A stretch of DNA of 13,157 bases from Desulfomicrobiaceae bacterium (lineage in GTDB: Bacteria; Desulfobacterota; Desulfovibrionia; Desulfovibrionales; Desulfomicrobiaceae): contig DPEO01000049.1 in assembly GCA_003530935.1 (NCBI GenBank), forward strand, positions 1 through 13,157, read 5' to 3'. The notes below the pieces were generated by a model. That model worked only from the letters and a program-made list of their open reading frames with translations, had not been told where the DNA came from and did not search any database. Position numbers and translations under genes: made by a program. Positions within the stretch are counted from its first letter, which is position 1. Each line of letters opens with the position of its first letter. Shown here piece by piece: positions 1 to 8,059 of the stretch.

Positions 1-1
1 C

Positions 2-490
2 CTCAATGAGCGCCTGCAGGCCGTGCTCAATCCCCATGGCCGGGCCGTGGGGGCGGGGCAGCGGGGATTTCGCGTGGGCGACCGGGTACTTCAGGTCCGC
101 AACGACTACGACAAAGAGGTCTTCAACGGCGATCTGGGCCGGATCGTGGCCGCGGACCAGGCCGAAGGTGAGGTGCGCGTGGATTTTGATGGCCGGGAAG
201 TGAGTTACGGTCTCGACGAGCTCGACAATCTCACCCTGGCCTATGCCATCAGCGTGCACAAGAGTCAGGGGAGCGAGTACCCGGCCATCGTCTTTCCCAT
301 CGTGACCCAACACTACATGCTTTTGCAGCGCAATCTCATCTATACGGGTCTGACCCGCGCCCGCCGCCTGGCGGTGCTGGTGGGTTCCCGGCAGGCGCTG
401 CGCATGGGCCTGGCCAACGAGCGCGGCCGCGCCCGCCACACCGCCCTCGATGTGCGCATCCGCCAGCAATGCATGGGGGATGGACTATGA
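2..490 (+). CDS. recD2: RecD2-like ATP-dependent DNA helicase, C-terminal part (5' end outside the window)
   Basis: Only the last 162 codons are present; the frame is open from base 2 and stops with TGA at 488-490. RecD2-family enzymes are superfamily 1B 5'-3' helicases that act in DNA repair without RecBC. Two C-terminal SF1 motifs are visible: the VHKSQGSEYPAIV segment (about 256-294) and NLIYTGLTRARR (about 331-366). Upstream, the FRVGDRVLQVRNDYDKEVFNGDLG stretch (about 68-140, quoted only to identify it) reads like the SH3-like domain inserted in motor domain 2A of RecD2. Retention of HKSQGSEY and NLIYTGLTRAR argues for an intact helicase rather than a decayed one, although Walker A and B would lie outside the window. 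It could also be a RecD-like helicase of the TraA or viral type, but the YDKEVFNGDLG wording is typical of RecD2. The stop codon overlaps the start of the peptide-binding-protein gene by 4 nt, so the two genes are probably cotranscribed. Confidence 0.9.
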   Translation, partial: LNERLQAVLNPHGRAVGAGQRGFRVGDRVLQVRNDYDKEVFNGDLGRIVAADQAEGEVRVDFDGREVSYGLDELDNLTLAYAISVHKSQGSEYPAIVFPIVTQHYMLLQRNLIYTGLTRARRLAVLVGSRQALRMGLANERGRARHTALDVRIRQQCMGDGL

Positions 491-2265
491 AGTGGACGGG
501 ACTCGTGTTCGTCCTGGTGGTCCTGGCCATGGCGGCCCCGGCCTGGGGAGGATCCGTCCACGCCCTGGCCTTGGGCTCGGCCCCCAAATACGGACCGGAC
601 TTTTCCCACTTCGATTACGTGCGGCCGGACGCCCCCAAGGGCGGGCATTTGCGGCTGGCGTCCGTCGGAGGATTCGACAGTCTCAACCCGTGGATTTTGC
701 GCGGCCAGGCGGCAGACGGCGTGGAGCTCACCGTGGACACCCTCATGGTGCAATCCCTGGACGAGCCTTTTACGGTGTACGGGCTTGTGGCCCGGTCCGT
801 GGAGCTGGAGGATGAAGCCATGGTGGTGCACCTGCGGCCTGAGGCGCGGTTTCATGACGGAAGCCCGATCACGGCCGCGGACGTGGTCTTCACCTTCGAG
901 GCCCTGACCCAGCGCGGATCCCCCGTGTACCAGCAGTATTACGCCGAAGTCACCGGCGCCAAGGCCGTGGATGCACACACCGTGCGCTTTACCTTTGCCG
1001 CAGGGCACAGCCCGGAGCTCCCCCTCATTGTGGGCCAACTGCCCGTCCTCTCTCAGCGCTGGTGGCAGGAGCGGGACTTTACCGCCCCCACCTTGGAGCC
1101 CCCGCTCACCAGCGGTCCGTACCGGGTGGAATCCGTGCAGCCAGGCCAGCGCATCACCTATGTCCGCGATCCCAACTATTGGGCAAGGGATCTGCCGGTG
1201 AACCGCGGACGCCACAACTTCGACCGCATCACCTACGAAACCTACCGCGACACTTCCGTGACCCTGGAGGCCTTTCTCGCCGGTCAATACCATTTCCGTC
1301 TGGAGACTACCGCCAAGAATTGGCACATCGGCTACCGGGGCCCTGCAGTGGAGTCCGGCCGCATCCGGCGCGAGCGCATTGCCCATCATTTACCCCAGGG
1401 AATGCAATGTTTTGCCTTCAATCTGCGCCGTCCCATCTTTGCCGATCCCCGGGTGCGCCACGCCCTGGCATTGGCCTTTGATTTTTCCTGGAGCAATACC
1501 GCCCTGTTCTATGGGGAGTATACCCGCACCTCCAGTTTCTTCGCCAATTCCGAGCTGGCGGCAGAGGGCCCGGCATCCCCCGAAGAGCGGGCCCTGCTCG
1601 ATCCGTGGCGCGAGCATCTGCCTGCATCGGTGGACCTGCCGTTTGTCCTGCCCAAGACGGATGGATCGGGGTTTCCCCGGGAAAATCTACGCCGAGCCCT
1701 CACGCTGCTCACCGAGGCCGGCTACCGCCTGGAAAACGGGGTCATGACCCGCAATGGCCAGCCGCTTTCCTTTGAGCTGCTACTCGTGCAGCCCGAGTTC
1801 GAGCGGGTGGTCCTGCCCTACCAGCGTAACCTCGCCAAGCTTGGTGTTCGGATGCAGGTGCGCCTCATGGACGTGGCCCAGTACATCGGGCGACTGCGGA
1901 ACTTCGACTACGACATGATCGTCACCTCCTTTCCCCAGTCGCTGTCTCCAGGCAACGAGCAGCGCTCCTTTTGGAGCTCGACGGCGGCGAAGACTCCAGG
2001 ATCCCGCAATTATTGCGGTATCGCCAACCCCGCCATCGACGCTTTGGTGGAGGCCGTGATCCGCGCCCCGTCGAGGACCGAGCTCATCACCGCCTGCCGA
2101 GCCCTGGATCGGGCGCTGCTCCATGGCTGGTACGTGGTGCCTCAATGGCATGCCACGAGTTTTCGGGTGGCGTACTGGGATGTCCTGCACCATCCGGAGC
2201 ACACCCCGCCCTATGGATTGGATCTGCAAAGCTGGTGGATGGAGCCGGAAGGAGGCAGGCCATGA
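487..2265 (+). CDS. yejA: Periplasmic oligopeptide-binding protein of the YejABEF ABC importer
   Basis: This 592-residue protein belongs to the family 5 extracellular solute-binding proteins and is close in length to E. coli YejA (about 600). It captures oligopeptides in the periplasm and delivers them to YejB/YejE. The N-terminus has a Lys2, then a hydrophobic run to about residue 18 and a small-residue region (APAWGG), which fits a Sec signal peptide cut near residues 19-22. YejA-type wording follows: PDAPKGGHLRLASVGGFDSLNP (about 42-65, with GGFDSLNP typical of the subgroup), SLDEPFTVYGL (about 87-97) and LRPEARFHDGSPITAADV (about 118-135), the standard SBP_bac_5 core. I chose ATG 487 because the signal peptide begins exactly there, GGGGGA lies just upstream and ATGA overlaps the recD2 stop. 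An in-frame ATG at 469 would add six residues ahead of the signal peptide. YejA-type proteins in enterobacteria also admit peptide antibiotics such as microcin C; whether this one does is unknown. Confidence 0.93.
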   Translation: MKWTGLVFVLVVLAMAAPAWGGSVHALALGSAPKYGPDFSHFDYVRPDAPKGGHLRLASVGGFDSLNPWILRGQAADGVELTVDTLMVQSLDEPFTVYGLVARSVELEDEAMVVHLRPEARFHDGSPITAADVVFTFEALTQRGSPVYQQYYAEVTGAKAVDAHTVRFTFAAGHSPELPLIVGQLPVLSQRWWQERDFTAPTLEPPLTSGPYRVESVQPGQRITYVRDPNYWARDLPVNRGRHNFDRITYETYRDTSVTLEAFLAGQYHFRLETTAKNWHIGYRGPAVESGRIRRERIAHHLPQGMQCFAFNLRRPIFADPRVRHALALAFDFSWSNTALFYGEYTRTSSFFANSELAAEGPASPEERALLDPWREHLPASVDLPFVLPKTDGSGFPRENLRRALTLLTEAGYRLENGVMTRNGQPLSFELLLVQPEFERVVLPYQRNLAKLGVRMQVRLMDVAQYIGRLRNFDYDMIVTSFPQSLSPGNEQRSFWSSTAAKTPGSRNYCGIANPAIDALVEAVIRAPSRTELITACRALDRALLHGWYVVPQWHATSFRVAYWDVLHHPEHTPPYGLDLQSWWMEPEGGRP

Positions 2266-3338
2266 GCGCGTATCTCTTGCGGCGTATGCTCCTCGTGATC
2301 CCGACCTTGTGGGGGATTTTGACCATCAACTTCTTCCTGGTGCAGCTCGCCCCCGGCGGGCCGGTGGAGCAAATGCTCGCCCGCTTGCACGGCGTGGAAG
2401 TGGGGGCCACCGCCAAGGTGGCGGGCCCAGCGGCCGAAGGCGGCACGGCTGGCACGGGGATGTACCGCGGGGCCCAAGGCTTGGACCGCCAGCTCCAAGC
2501 GCGTATCGAAAAGCTCTACGGCTTTGATCGTCCCATTGGAGAGCGCTACGTAGAGACGCTCATCCACTATGCGCGTTTCGACTTGGGCGAGAGCCTGTTT
2601 CGGGGAAAGCCGGTGATGCAATTGATCGTCGAACGCCTGCCGGTCTCCATGTCCCTTGGAGTGTGGAGCACGCTCCTCATCTATGCCATCTCCATCCCCC
2701 TGGGCGTGGCCAAGGCCGTGCGCCACGGCTCCTCCTTCGATGCCGCCACCAGCCTGGTGGTGGTCATGGGCAGCGCCATCCCGGTGTTCCTGTTCGCCAT
2801 GCTGCTCGTGGTGCTGTTTGCCGGCGGCAGCTTTTGGCAGATCTTTCCCCTGCGGGGACTCACTTCTCCGGGGTGGGAGGAGATGACGCTCTGGGGCAAG
2901 ATAGTGGATTACTTCTGGCACCTTGCCTTGCCGGTCACGGCCATGACCATCGGCGGTTTTGCCACCCTGACCATGCTCACCAAGAACTGCTTTTTGGAGG
3001 AGCTCTCCAAGCTCTATACCGTTACCGCCCGGGCCAAAGGGGCGAGCGAGCGGGGCGTGCTCTTGGGCCATGTGTTTCGCAACGCCATGCTGCTGGTGAT
3101 CGCCGGATTTCCGGCGGCCTTCATCGGGATGTTTTTTACCGGCTCACTCCTGGTGGAAGTCATCTTTTCCTTGGACGGCCTCGGGCTTTTGGGGTTTGAG
3201 GCCACCATTTCCCGCGATTACCCGGTGATTTTCGGCTCGCTCTATGTCTTTACCCTGCTGGGGCTCCTCACCAAGATCCTCTCGGACCTCACCTACACCC
3301 TGGTGGACCCGCGCATCCACTTTGGAGGCCAGCAGTGA
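2262..3338 (+). CDS. yejB: Oligopeptide ABC transporter inner-membrane permease YejB
   Basis: The product is a 358-residue integral membrane permease, close to the length of E. coli YejB (364). It forms the translocation channel with YejE. The first helix lies at about residues 8-29 (LVIPTLWGILTINFFLVQLA, the hallmark start of DppB/OppB-type permeases). A long periplasmic stretch (about 32-95), rich in Gly and Ala, follows and is longer than in DppB, as expected for the YejB subgroup. Further helices fall at about 131-152, 162-187, 218-240, 276-300 and 322-345. The cytoplasmic coupling loop (EAA-like motif) is at about 252-275, around ARAKGASERGVLLGHVFRNA, and docks on the ATPase. The start overlaps the yejA stop as ATGA, with GGAGG about 7 nt upstream. 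An upstream extension of the same frame is open but lies inside yejA and has no matching start signal. Confidence 0.93.
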   Translation: MSAYLLRRMLLVIPTLWGILTINFFLVQLAPGGPVEQMLARLHGVEVGATAKVAGPAAEGGTAGTGMYRGAQGLDRQLQARIEKLYGFDRPIGERYVETLIHYARFDLGESLFRGKPVMQLIVERLPVSMSLGVWSTLLIYAISIPLGVAKAVRHGSSFDAATSLVVVMGSAIPVFLFAMLLVVLFAGGSFWQIFPLRGLTSPGWEEMTLWGKIVDYFWHLALPVTAMTIGGFATLTMLTKNCFLEELSKLYTVTARAKGASERGVLLGHVFRNAMLLVIAGFPAAFIGMFFTGSLLVEVIFSLDGLGLLGFEATISRDYPVIFGSLYVFTLLGLLTKILSDLTYTLVDPRIHFGGQQ

Positions 3339-4351
3339 ATCCCGTGTGGCAGCGCCGCTTTGCCCGGTTTCGCCGAAATCGCCGCGCCGTGTGGTCCGGA
3401 CGCCTCCTGCTGCTGCTGTGCCTGCTCTGCATGGCCGCGGATATCCTGGCCACGGATCGCCCGCTTCTGGTGCGCTATCAAGGGGAGTTGTATGCCCCGG
3501 TGCTGCAGGCTTATCCCGAGACCACCTTCGGCGGGTTTCTGCCTACGGAAACCGACTTCCACGACCCGTGGATCCAGCGCCACATCGCGGATCACGGCTG
3601 GATCCTCTGGGCTCCCATCCCCTTTGGTCCGCGCACCATCGACTTTTCCTTGGACCAGGCCGTACCGGCGCCACCTTCCCGGAGGCACCTTCTCGGCACC
3701 GACGACGTGGGCCGGGACGTGGCGGCCCGCATGCTCCACGGCATGCGCATCTCCCTCGTTTTTGCCGCTGTCGTGGCGGCGGCGAGCGTGGCCATCGGCG
3801 TGGGGGTAGGGGCCATGCAAGGCTACTTCGGCGGTCTGGTGGACCTTCTCGGGCAGCGGCTGCTGGAGGTTTGGTCCGGTATCCCCGGGCTCTTCGTGCT
3901 CATCCTGCTGGCCTCGGTGGTGGAGCCGAGTTTTTGGTGGCTGCTTGCCGTGACCATGCTCTTTTCCTGGATGACCCTGGTGGACCCCGTGCGCGCCGAG
4001 TTCCTGCGCGGCCGTACCCTGGACTACGTACGGGCGGCCCAGGCCATGGGCGTGCCCCACGGCCGCATCATGCTGCGCCATATCCTGCCCAACGCCATGG
4101 TGGCGGCGCTCACCTTTTTGCCGTTTGTGGCCAGCGGGGCCATCACCACATTGACCTCGCTGGACTTTCTTGGCTTTGGTCTGCCTCCGGGATCTCCCTC
4201 CCTGGGCGAGCTCCTCTCTCAAGGCAAAAACAATCTCCAGGCCCCGTGGCTGGGGCTCGCTTCCTTTGGCGCCTTGGCGGCCCTGCTCAGTCTTTTGGTC
4301 TTCCTTGGCGAAGGAGTGCGCGATGCCTTCGATCCCCATGCCCAAGACTGA
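3335..4351 (+). CDS. yejE: Oligopeptide ABC transporter inner-membrane permease YejE
   Basis: This 338-residue permease matches the usual YejE length (about 341) and is the second channel subunit. A basic N-terminus (RRFARFRRNRR, residues 7-17) precedes a first helix at about 20-38. The large periplasmic loop begins with ATDRPLLVRYQGELYAP (about 39-55), whose RPL-RYQG wording is diagnostic of YejE rather than DppC or OppC. LLGTDDVGRDV (119-129) is the conserved entry to the core domain, and the coupling loop is at about 229-252 (DYVRAAQAMGV then LRHILPNAM). Core helices lie at about 138-160, 182-200, 201-217, 258-280 and 305-325. Translation probably begins at GTG 3335, overlapping the yejB stop by 4 nt (GTGA), with GGAGG about 6 nt upstream. 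GTG rather than ATG is the only departure from its neighbours. Confidence 0.93.
   Translation: MNPVWQRRFARFRRNRRAVWSGRLLLLLCLLCMAADILATDRPLLVRYQGELYAPVLQAYPETTFGGFLPTETDFHDPWIQRHIADHGWILWAPIPFGPRTIDFSLDQAVPAPPSRRHLLGTDDVGRDVAARMLHGMRISLVFAAVVAAASVAIGVGVGAMQGYFGGLVDLLGQRLLEVWSGIPGLFVLILLASVVEPSFWWLLAVTMLFSWMTLVDPVRAEFLRGRTLDYVRAAQAMGVPHGRIMLRHILPNAMVAALTFLPFVASGAITTLTSLDFLGFGLPPGSPSLGELLSQGKNNLQAPWLGLASFGALAALLSLLVFLGEGVRDAFDPHAQD
4311..4316 (+). promoter_or_regulatory. Ribosome binding site deciding the yejF start
   Basis: AAGGAG lies six bases ahead of ATG 4323, inside the end of yejE. It favours this start over the in-frame ATG at 4338, which has only CCTTCGATCCCC before it. Confidence 0.7.
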
Positions 4352-5906
4352 ACCATTGCTGGAGGTCCGTGACCTTGCCGTGACTTTTGCGGGCGCGGCG
4401 CGCCCGGCCGTGCAGGGTGTGGCGTTTCGGCTTGCTGCCGGAGGAAGCCTGGCCCTGGTGGGAGAGAGCGGCTCGGGAAAGACGGCCACGGCCCTGGCCG
4501 TGTTGCGGCTCTTGCCTCCGGGCACGCGCCTTGCGGGCAGCATCCGCCTCCTGGGGATAGAGATGCTCAGCGCGCCCCCGAAGACCCTGCAGCGCATGCG
4601 CGGCGGGGCTGTGGGCATGGTCTTTCAGGAGCCCATGACCTCCCTCAATCCCCTGCACCGGGCAGGGCGGCAGATCGCTGAGGCCATCTCCTTGCATCAA
4701 GCCCTTTCCCCGGCGCAGGTGCGCCGGCGGGTGGAAGCACTCCTGGAGCAGGTGGGGCTTTCGCCACGGCACGCGGAAAGTTACCCACACCAACTCTCCG
4801 GCGGCCAGCGGCAGCGGGTCATGCTCGCCATGGCCCTGGCCAATGATCCCCAACTCCTCATTGCCGACGAGCCGACCACGGCCCTGGATGTGGCCACCCA
4901 AGAGGGGATTCTGCAGCTTTTGCAGGAGGTACGCGCCCGCACGGGCATGGCGGTGCTCTTCATCACCCATGACCTCGGCCTTGCCCGGCGCCTGGCCGAC
5001 GAGGTGGTGGTGCTGCGGCGCGGCCAGGTGGTGGAGCGCGGCCCGGTGGCGCAGATCTTCTCGCGGCCCACGCATCCCTACACCCAGGAACTCTTGCGGC
5101 CCTTGCCCGCAGCCCCCCTCTCGACCCCAGGGGAGAGCGTTCTTCTGGAGGCGGAGGGTATCGGAGTGCACGTGTCCATGGGAGGTTTTTGGCGCCGCCG
5201 CAGCCGAACGCTCCTCGAAGACATCCACCTGCGCCTGCGTGAAGGAGAGTCCTTGGCCGTGGTGGGGGAGAGCGGCTCGGGCAAGACCACGTTGGCCCTG
5301 GCCCTTACCCGATTGGTGCCGGCAACCGGGTCGGTCCGACTCTTGGGCGCGGATTTTTTCGCCTTGCAGGGGCAGTCCTTACGGCGGGCGCGTCGGCACA
5401 TGCAGATGGTGTTTCAAGACCCTTTTGCCAGCCTCAATCCGCGCATGAGCGTGGAAGAAATCGTGGCCGAGGGGCTTGGGGTGCATACGAATCTCTCGGC
5501 TGGGGAGCGCCAGCGGCGGGTGGCCGCTGCCCTGGCCGCGGTGGAGCTGCCGGAAGACATCCTGCACCGATTTCCCCATGAATTTTCCGGTGGCCAGCGG
5601 CAGCGCATCGCTGTAGCCCGGGCCTTGGTGCTCGAGCCCAAGGTCCTGCTCCTCGATGAGCCCACCAGCGCCCTGGACCGTTCCACCCAGATCCAGATGG
5701 TGGAGCTCTTGCGCGCCCTGCAGGAGCGGCTGCGCCTCGCCATGGTGTTCATCACCCATGACCTGGTCCTGGCTCGGGCCCTCTGCCACAGTCTTTTGGT
5801 CCTGCACCAGGGGCGCGCCGTGGAGTCCGGCCCCTTTGCCGAGGTCATCGCCGCGCCCCGCCACTCGGCCACCCAAACTTTGCTGCGGGCTGCGAGTTGC
5901 GTATGA
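4323..5906 (+). CDS. yejF: Oligopeptide ABC transporter double ATPase YejF
   Basis: The 527-residue product carries two complete ABC ATPase domains in one chain, as E. coli YejF does (529), and powers the YejB/YejE channel from the cytoplasmic side. Domain 1 has Walker A GESGSGKT (47-54), signature LSGGQRQRV (about 158-166), Walker B LLIADEPTTALD (about 178-189) and the switch His in FITHDLG (about 214-219). Domain 2 repeats them: GESGSGKT (about 315-322), FSGGQRQRIA (about 420-429), LLLDEPTSALD (about 441-451) and FITHDL. All catalytic residues are intact in both halves, so both sites should hydrolyse ATP. The HPYTQELLRPLP stretch ending domain 1 is the usual peptide-transporter C-terminal extension. 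I chose ATG 4323 because AAGGAG lies at 4311-4316 with ideal spacing; ATG 4338 lacks a ribosome binding site. The overlap with yejE is 29 nt. Confidence 0.94.
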   Translation: MPSIPMPKTEPLLEVRDLAVTFAGAARPAVQGVAFRLAAGGSLALVGESGSGKTATALAVLRLLPPGTRLAGSIRLLGIEMLSAPPKTLQRMRGGAVGMVFQEPMTSLNPLHRAGRQIAEAISLHQALSPAQVRRRVEALLEQVGLSPRHAESYPHQLSGGQRQRVMLAMALANDPQLLIADEPTTALDVATQEGILQLLQEVRARTGMAVLFITHDLGLARRLADEVVVLRRGQVVERGPVAQIFSRPTHPYTQELLRPLPAAPLSTPGESVLLEAEGIGVHVSMGGFWRRRSRTLLEDIHLRLREGESLAVVGESGSGKTTLALALTRLVPATGSVRLLGADFFALQGQSLRRARRHMQMVFQDPFASLNPRMSVEEIVAEGLGVHTNLSAGERQRRVAAALAAVELPEDILHRFPHEFSGGQRQRIAVARALVLEPKVLLLDEPTSALDRSTQIQMVELLRALQERLRLAMVFITHDLVLARALCHSLLVLHQGRAVESGPFAEVIAAPRHSATQTLLRAASCV

Positions 5907-7231
5907 AATGGGAACGCCTGGTTTCTCCGGCGCTGCTTCCGGTCTATGCCTTTGCCGCCACCATTGTGGGAGGCGCCTCCTTGCTGCGTCTGCCTTGGGC
6001 CACCACCCAACCCATCTCCTGGCTGGATGCGCTGTTCACCGCCACATCCGCAGTGTGCGTCACTGGACTTACGGTGGTGGACACAGGGACACGCTTTACG
6101 CTCTGGGGCCAAAACACCATCCTTGCCCTCATCCAATTGGGAGGGCTGGGCATCATGACCTACACCAGCCTGGTGTTCTATCTCTGGCGGCGGCGCGTTT
6201 CCTTCACGGACCGCATTGCCGTGGGTGGAGCGCTCCTTGCGGATCCCCGCTTCCGCCTTGGTCGTTTTCTCGTGGACGTCGTGGTGATGACCATCGGTAT
6301 TGAACTGGCTGGTGCGTTTTTGTTGTGGACATGCGGCATGCGGCTCTATGATGCGTTTTTCCACGCCATTTCCGCGTTTTGCAACGCAGGATTCTCCACA
6401 TATTCAGATAACCTCATGGGGTTTCGTGGAAATATCGCCGTCCAATGCACGATCATGGCGCTGATTTTCTTGGGCGGCATTGGTTTTTATGTCCTTGTGG
6501 ATCTGCGCGATATGCTGTGGCAGCGTCGTTCGTGGCGCTCTTTGGGATGGCAAAGCCGACTGGTGCTTTCGACGAGCTTTTGGCTCATTGGGGCAGGGGG
6601 GCTCTCTTTGGCTTTGATGGAAAAGTTGGGGGCTGGAGAACTTTCCTGGGGGCAGGCCGTGCTCGACGGCGTGTTTCACGCCGTGTCCGCGCGCACCGCT
6701 GGGTTCAACACCGTGGATTTGGCCCGCCTTGCCGATGTGTTCTTGCTTTTTTTGGTTTTTTTGATGCTGGTGGGCGGATCTCCCGCCTCGTGTGCCGGTG
6801 GCATCAAGACCACCACCCTGCGGGTGCTCTGGGGGTTCGCCGTGGCCCAAGTCAAAGGCCGGCGGCAGGTGGTGGTGGCCGGGGCCGCTGTGGACACCAC
6901 CTCATTCAACAAAGCCATGGCCTTGGTGGTGTGTTCGACGGGGTTGTTGGCGGCGGCCATTTTGGGTCTCCTTTTCCTGGAGGCCGGGGTTTCACCCCAT
7001 GGCACGGCCCGCTCCATGTTGCTGGAGCTCATTTTCGAGGCAGTCTCCGCTTTTGGCACGGTGGGGCTTTCCACGGGGATTACCGCCTCGCTCACCCCGG
7101 TCAGCAAAATGGTGCTTATTGGACTGATGTTCGTGGGTCGGCTCGGCCCTGCGGTATTTCTCACCTTGCTGCAAACTTGGCAGGAACCAGAACATTTCGC
7201 CTGGCCGGAGCGTTCCATTTCCATCGGATAG
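5903..7231 (+). CDS. ktrB: Potassium uptake pore protein, TrkH/KtrB family
   Basis: This 442-residue membrane protein has the length of KtrB (about 445) rather than the longer TrkH (about 480). The family folds as four repeated helix-P-loop-helix units around one K+ path. All four filter regions are visible, each with its key Gly: VCVTGLTV (about 50-57), FCNAGFST (about 158-165), ARTAGFNT (about 263-270) and FGTVGLST (about 383-390). The first and fourth have TG or VG as the local context, and the middle two carry AGF. The start ATG overlaps the yejF stop (ATGA at 5903-5906), and the only upstream purine-rich stretch is GCGAG, so translation probably depends on coupling to yejF. A TTG two codons upstream is open but less likely. 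The RCK gene follows after 8 nt, the usual KtrB-KtrA pairing. Ktr-type systems in other bacteria are Na+- or proton-linked; the ion here cannot be told. Confidence 0.92.
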   Translation: MKWERLVSPALLPVYAFAATIVGGASLLRLPWATTQPISWLDALFTATSAVCVTGLTVVDTGTRFTLWGQNTILALIQLGGLGIMTYTSLVFYLWRRRVSFTDRIAVGGALLADPRFRLGRFLVDVVVMTIGIELAGAFLLWTCGMRLYDAFFHAISAFCNAGFSTYSDNLMGFRGNIAVQCTIMALIFLGGIGFYVLVDLRDMLWQRRSWRSLGWQSRLVLSTSFWLIGAGGLSLALMEKLGAGELSWGQAVLDGVFHAVSARTAGFNTVDLARLADVFLLFLVFLMLVGGSPASCAGGIKTTTLRVLWGFAVAQVKGRRQVVVAGAAVDTTSFNKAMALVVCSTGLLAAAILGLLFLEAGVSPHGTARSMLLELIFEAVSAFGTVGLSTGITASLTPVSKMVLIGLMFVGRLGPAVFLTLLQTWQEPEHFAWPERSISIG

Positions 7232-7239
7232 GAGGCAGT

Positions 7240-7890
7240 ATGGCTCGTGAGTTCGCCATCATTGGATTAGGAAAGTTCGGCTCCGTCTTGGGACGTTGCC
7301 TCCGGGAAAAAGGCCAAACCGTCATCGGTATCGACACGGATCCGGACAAGGTGCGCTTGGCCGCGGAGTACCTGTCCCATGCCTACGTAGCCGAGGCCAC
7401 GGACAAGACCGCGCTGATGCAGCTCGGCGTGGCAGACTGCGACGAGGTCATCGTCAGTACCGGCCACTCCATGGAAGCCAGCATCCTCATCACCCTGTTT
7501 CTCAAGGAAATCGGCTGCAAGCGCGTGACCGTCAAGGCCGTGAGCGAGGACCACGAAAAGATCCTGCGCAAGGTGGGGGCCGACGAAGTGATCTTTCCCG
7601 AGGGGTTCGCCGCCCAACAATTGGCCGCCCAATTGGCGGTGCCGGGCTTTCTCGACTATCTCCCCTTGGGCGAAAATGTGGTGTTGCGCCAAATCACTGT
7701 GCGCGACTGGGCGGGCAAGTCCTTGCGCGACCTCGATCTCACCAACCAATTCGGCATTCAGGTGGTGGCCATCCGCAAGGCCGGGACCGAGCATTTTTCC
7801 TTTGTGCCGAGTCCGCACAAGCCGCTGAGTGCAGGCGACCTGCTCGTGTGCCTGGGGCCGGCCCAGGCCATGGATAGTCTTGCAGGCTAG
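7240..7890 (+). CDS. ktrA: Potassium uptake regulatory protein, TrkA/KtrA family (RCK domains)
   Basis: The 216-residue cytoplasmic protein matches KtrA (about 220) and is half the size of E. coli TrkA, which has two such units. The N-terminal RCK domain is a Rossmann fold with GLGKFG (9-14) as the nucleotide-binding glycine loop and an acidic Asp32 (GIDTD) ending strand 2, the expected ribose contact. The C-terminal RCK_C domain runs from about 135 to 216 (LRQITVRDWAGKSL through SAGDLLVCLG). In characterised Ktr systems an octameric ring of this protein binds ATP, ADP or NAD(H) and gates the pore. The start ATG has GGAGG at 7231-7235 four bases upstream, a strong ribosome binding site, so it can be translated without coupling. 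It ends in TAG one base before the end of the opposing small gene, leaving no room for an intrinsic terminator between them. Confidence 0.93.
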   Translation: MAREFAIIGLGKFGSVLGRCLREKGQTVIGIDTDPDKVRLAAEYLSHAYVAEATDKTALMQLGVADCDEVIVSTGHSMEASILITLFLKEIGCKRVTVKAVSEDHEKILRKVGADEVIFPEGFAAQQLAAQLAVPGFLDYLPLGENVVLRQITVRDWAGKSLRDLDLTNQFGIQVVAIRKAGTEHFSFVPSPHKPLSAGDLLVCLGPAQAMDSLAG

Positions 7891-7891
7891 C

Positions 7892-8059
7892 CTACCAACG
7901 CCGCAGCACCCGAGGGAGGATCCCCGCCGCAAGCACGACCACCGCAGCGAGCATCCCTCCGGCAAGCCCTGCAAGGCCGAAGTGTTTGGCAAGGAGTCGA
8001 ATCGCCCCCATGACGCCGAGGGCAAGTACGCCCCCCAACCAGAGTTTCCAACGCCCCAT
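7892..8059 (-). CDS. Putative small membrane protein, 55 residues
   Basis: I do not recognise a family. The product has a basic, aromatic start (MGRWKLW), a hydrophobic helix at about residues 7-22, a short polar turn with Arg and Lys (RLLAKH, 21-26), a second hydrophobic helix at about 28-48 rich in Gly, Ala and Val, and a basic C-terminus (PRVLRRW). This gives a hairpin of two membrane helices with positive ends. The ribosome binding site is very good: GGGAGG on the minus strand at 8067-8072, seven bases before ATG 8059. It fills the gap between ktrA and dus exactly, ending one base after the ktrA stop. It is supported by start signal and hydropathy but not by homology, and the purine-rich signal overlaps the Leu-Pro-Pro-Phe codons of dus on the other strand, so chance cannot be excluded. 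If real, it could be a small regulator or partner, but no function can be assigned. Confidence 0.5.
   Translation of the reverse strand: MGRWKLWLGGVLALGVMGAIRLLAKHFGLAGLAGGMLAAVVVLAAGILPRVLRRW

Noticed and set aside
469..486. Alternative upstream ATG for yejA
   Set aside because: It adds six residues (MHGGWT) ahead of a well-formed signal peptide, and the GGGGGA ribosome binding site fits ATG 487 better.
340..1389. A 349-codon minus-strand open frame opposite yejA
   Set aside because: It is antisense to yejA and its signal peptide, with no motif. Treated as a shadow.
3924..3942. Partial match to the direct repeat inside yejE (TTTTTGGTGG)
   Set aside because: Only 10 bases match and they encode conserved-type membrane residues, so it is taken as coincidence.
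3293..4618. A 441-codon minus-strand open frame opposite yejE and yejF
   Set aside because: It is rich in Gln, His, Gly and Arg, is fully antisense to strongly supported genes, and has no recognisable motif or start signal.
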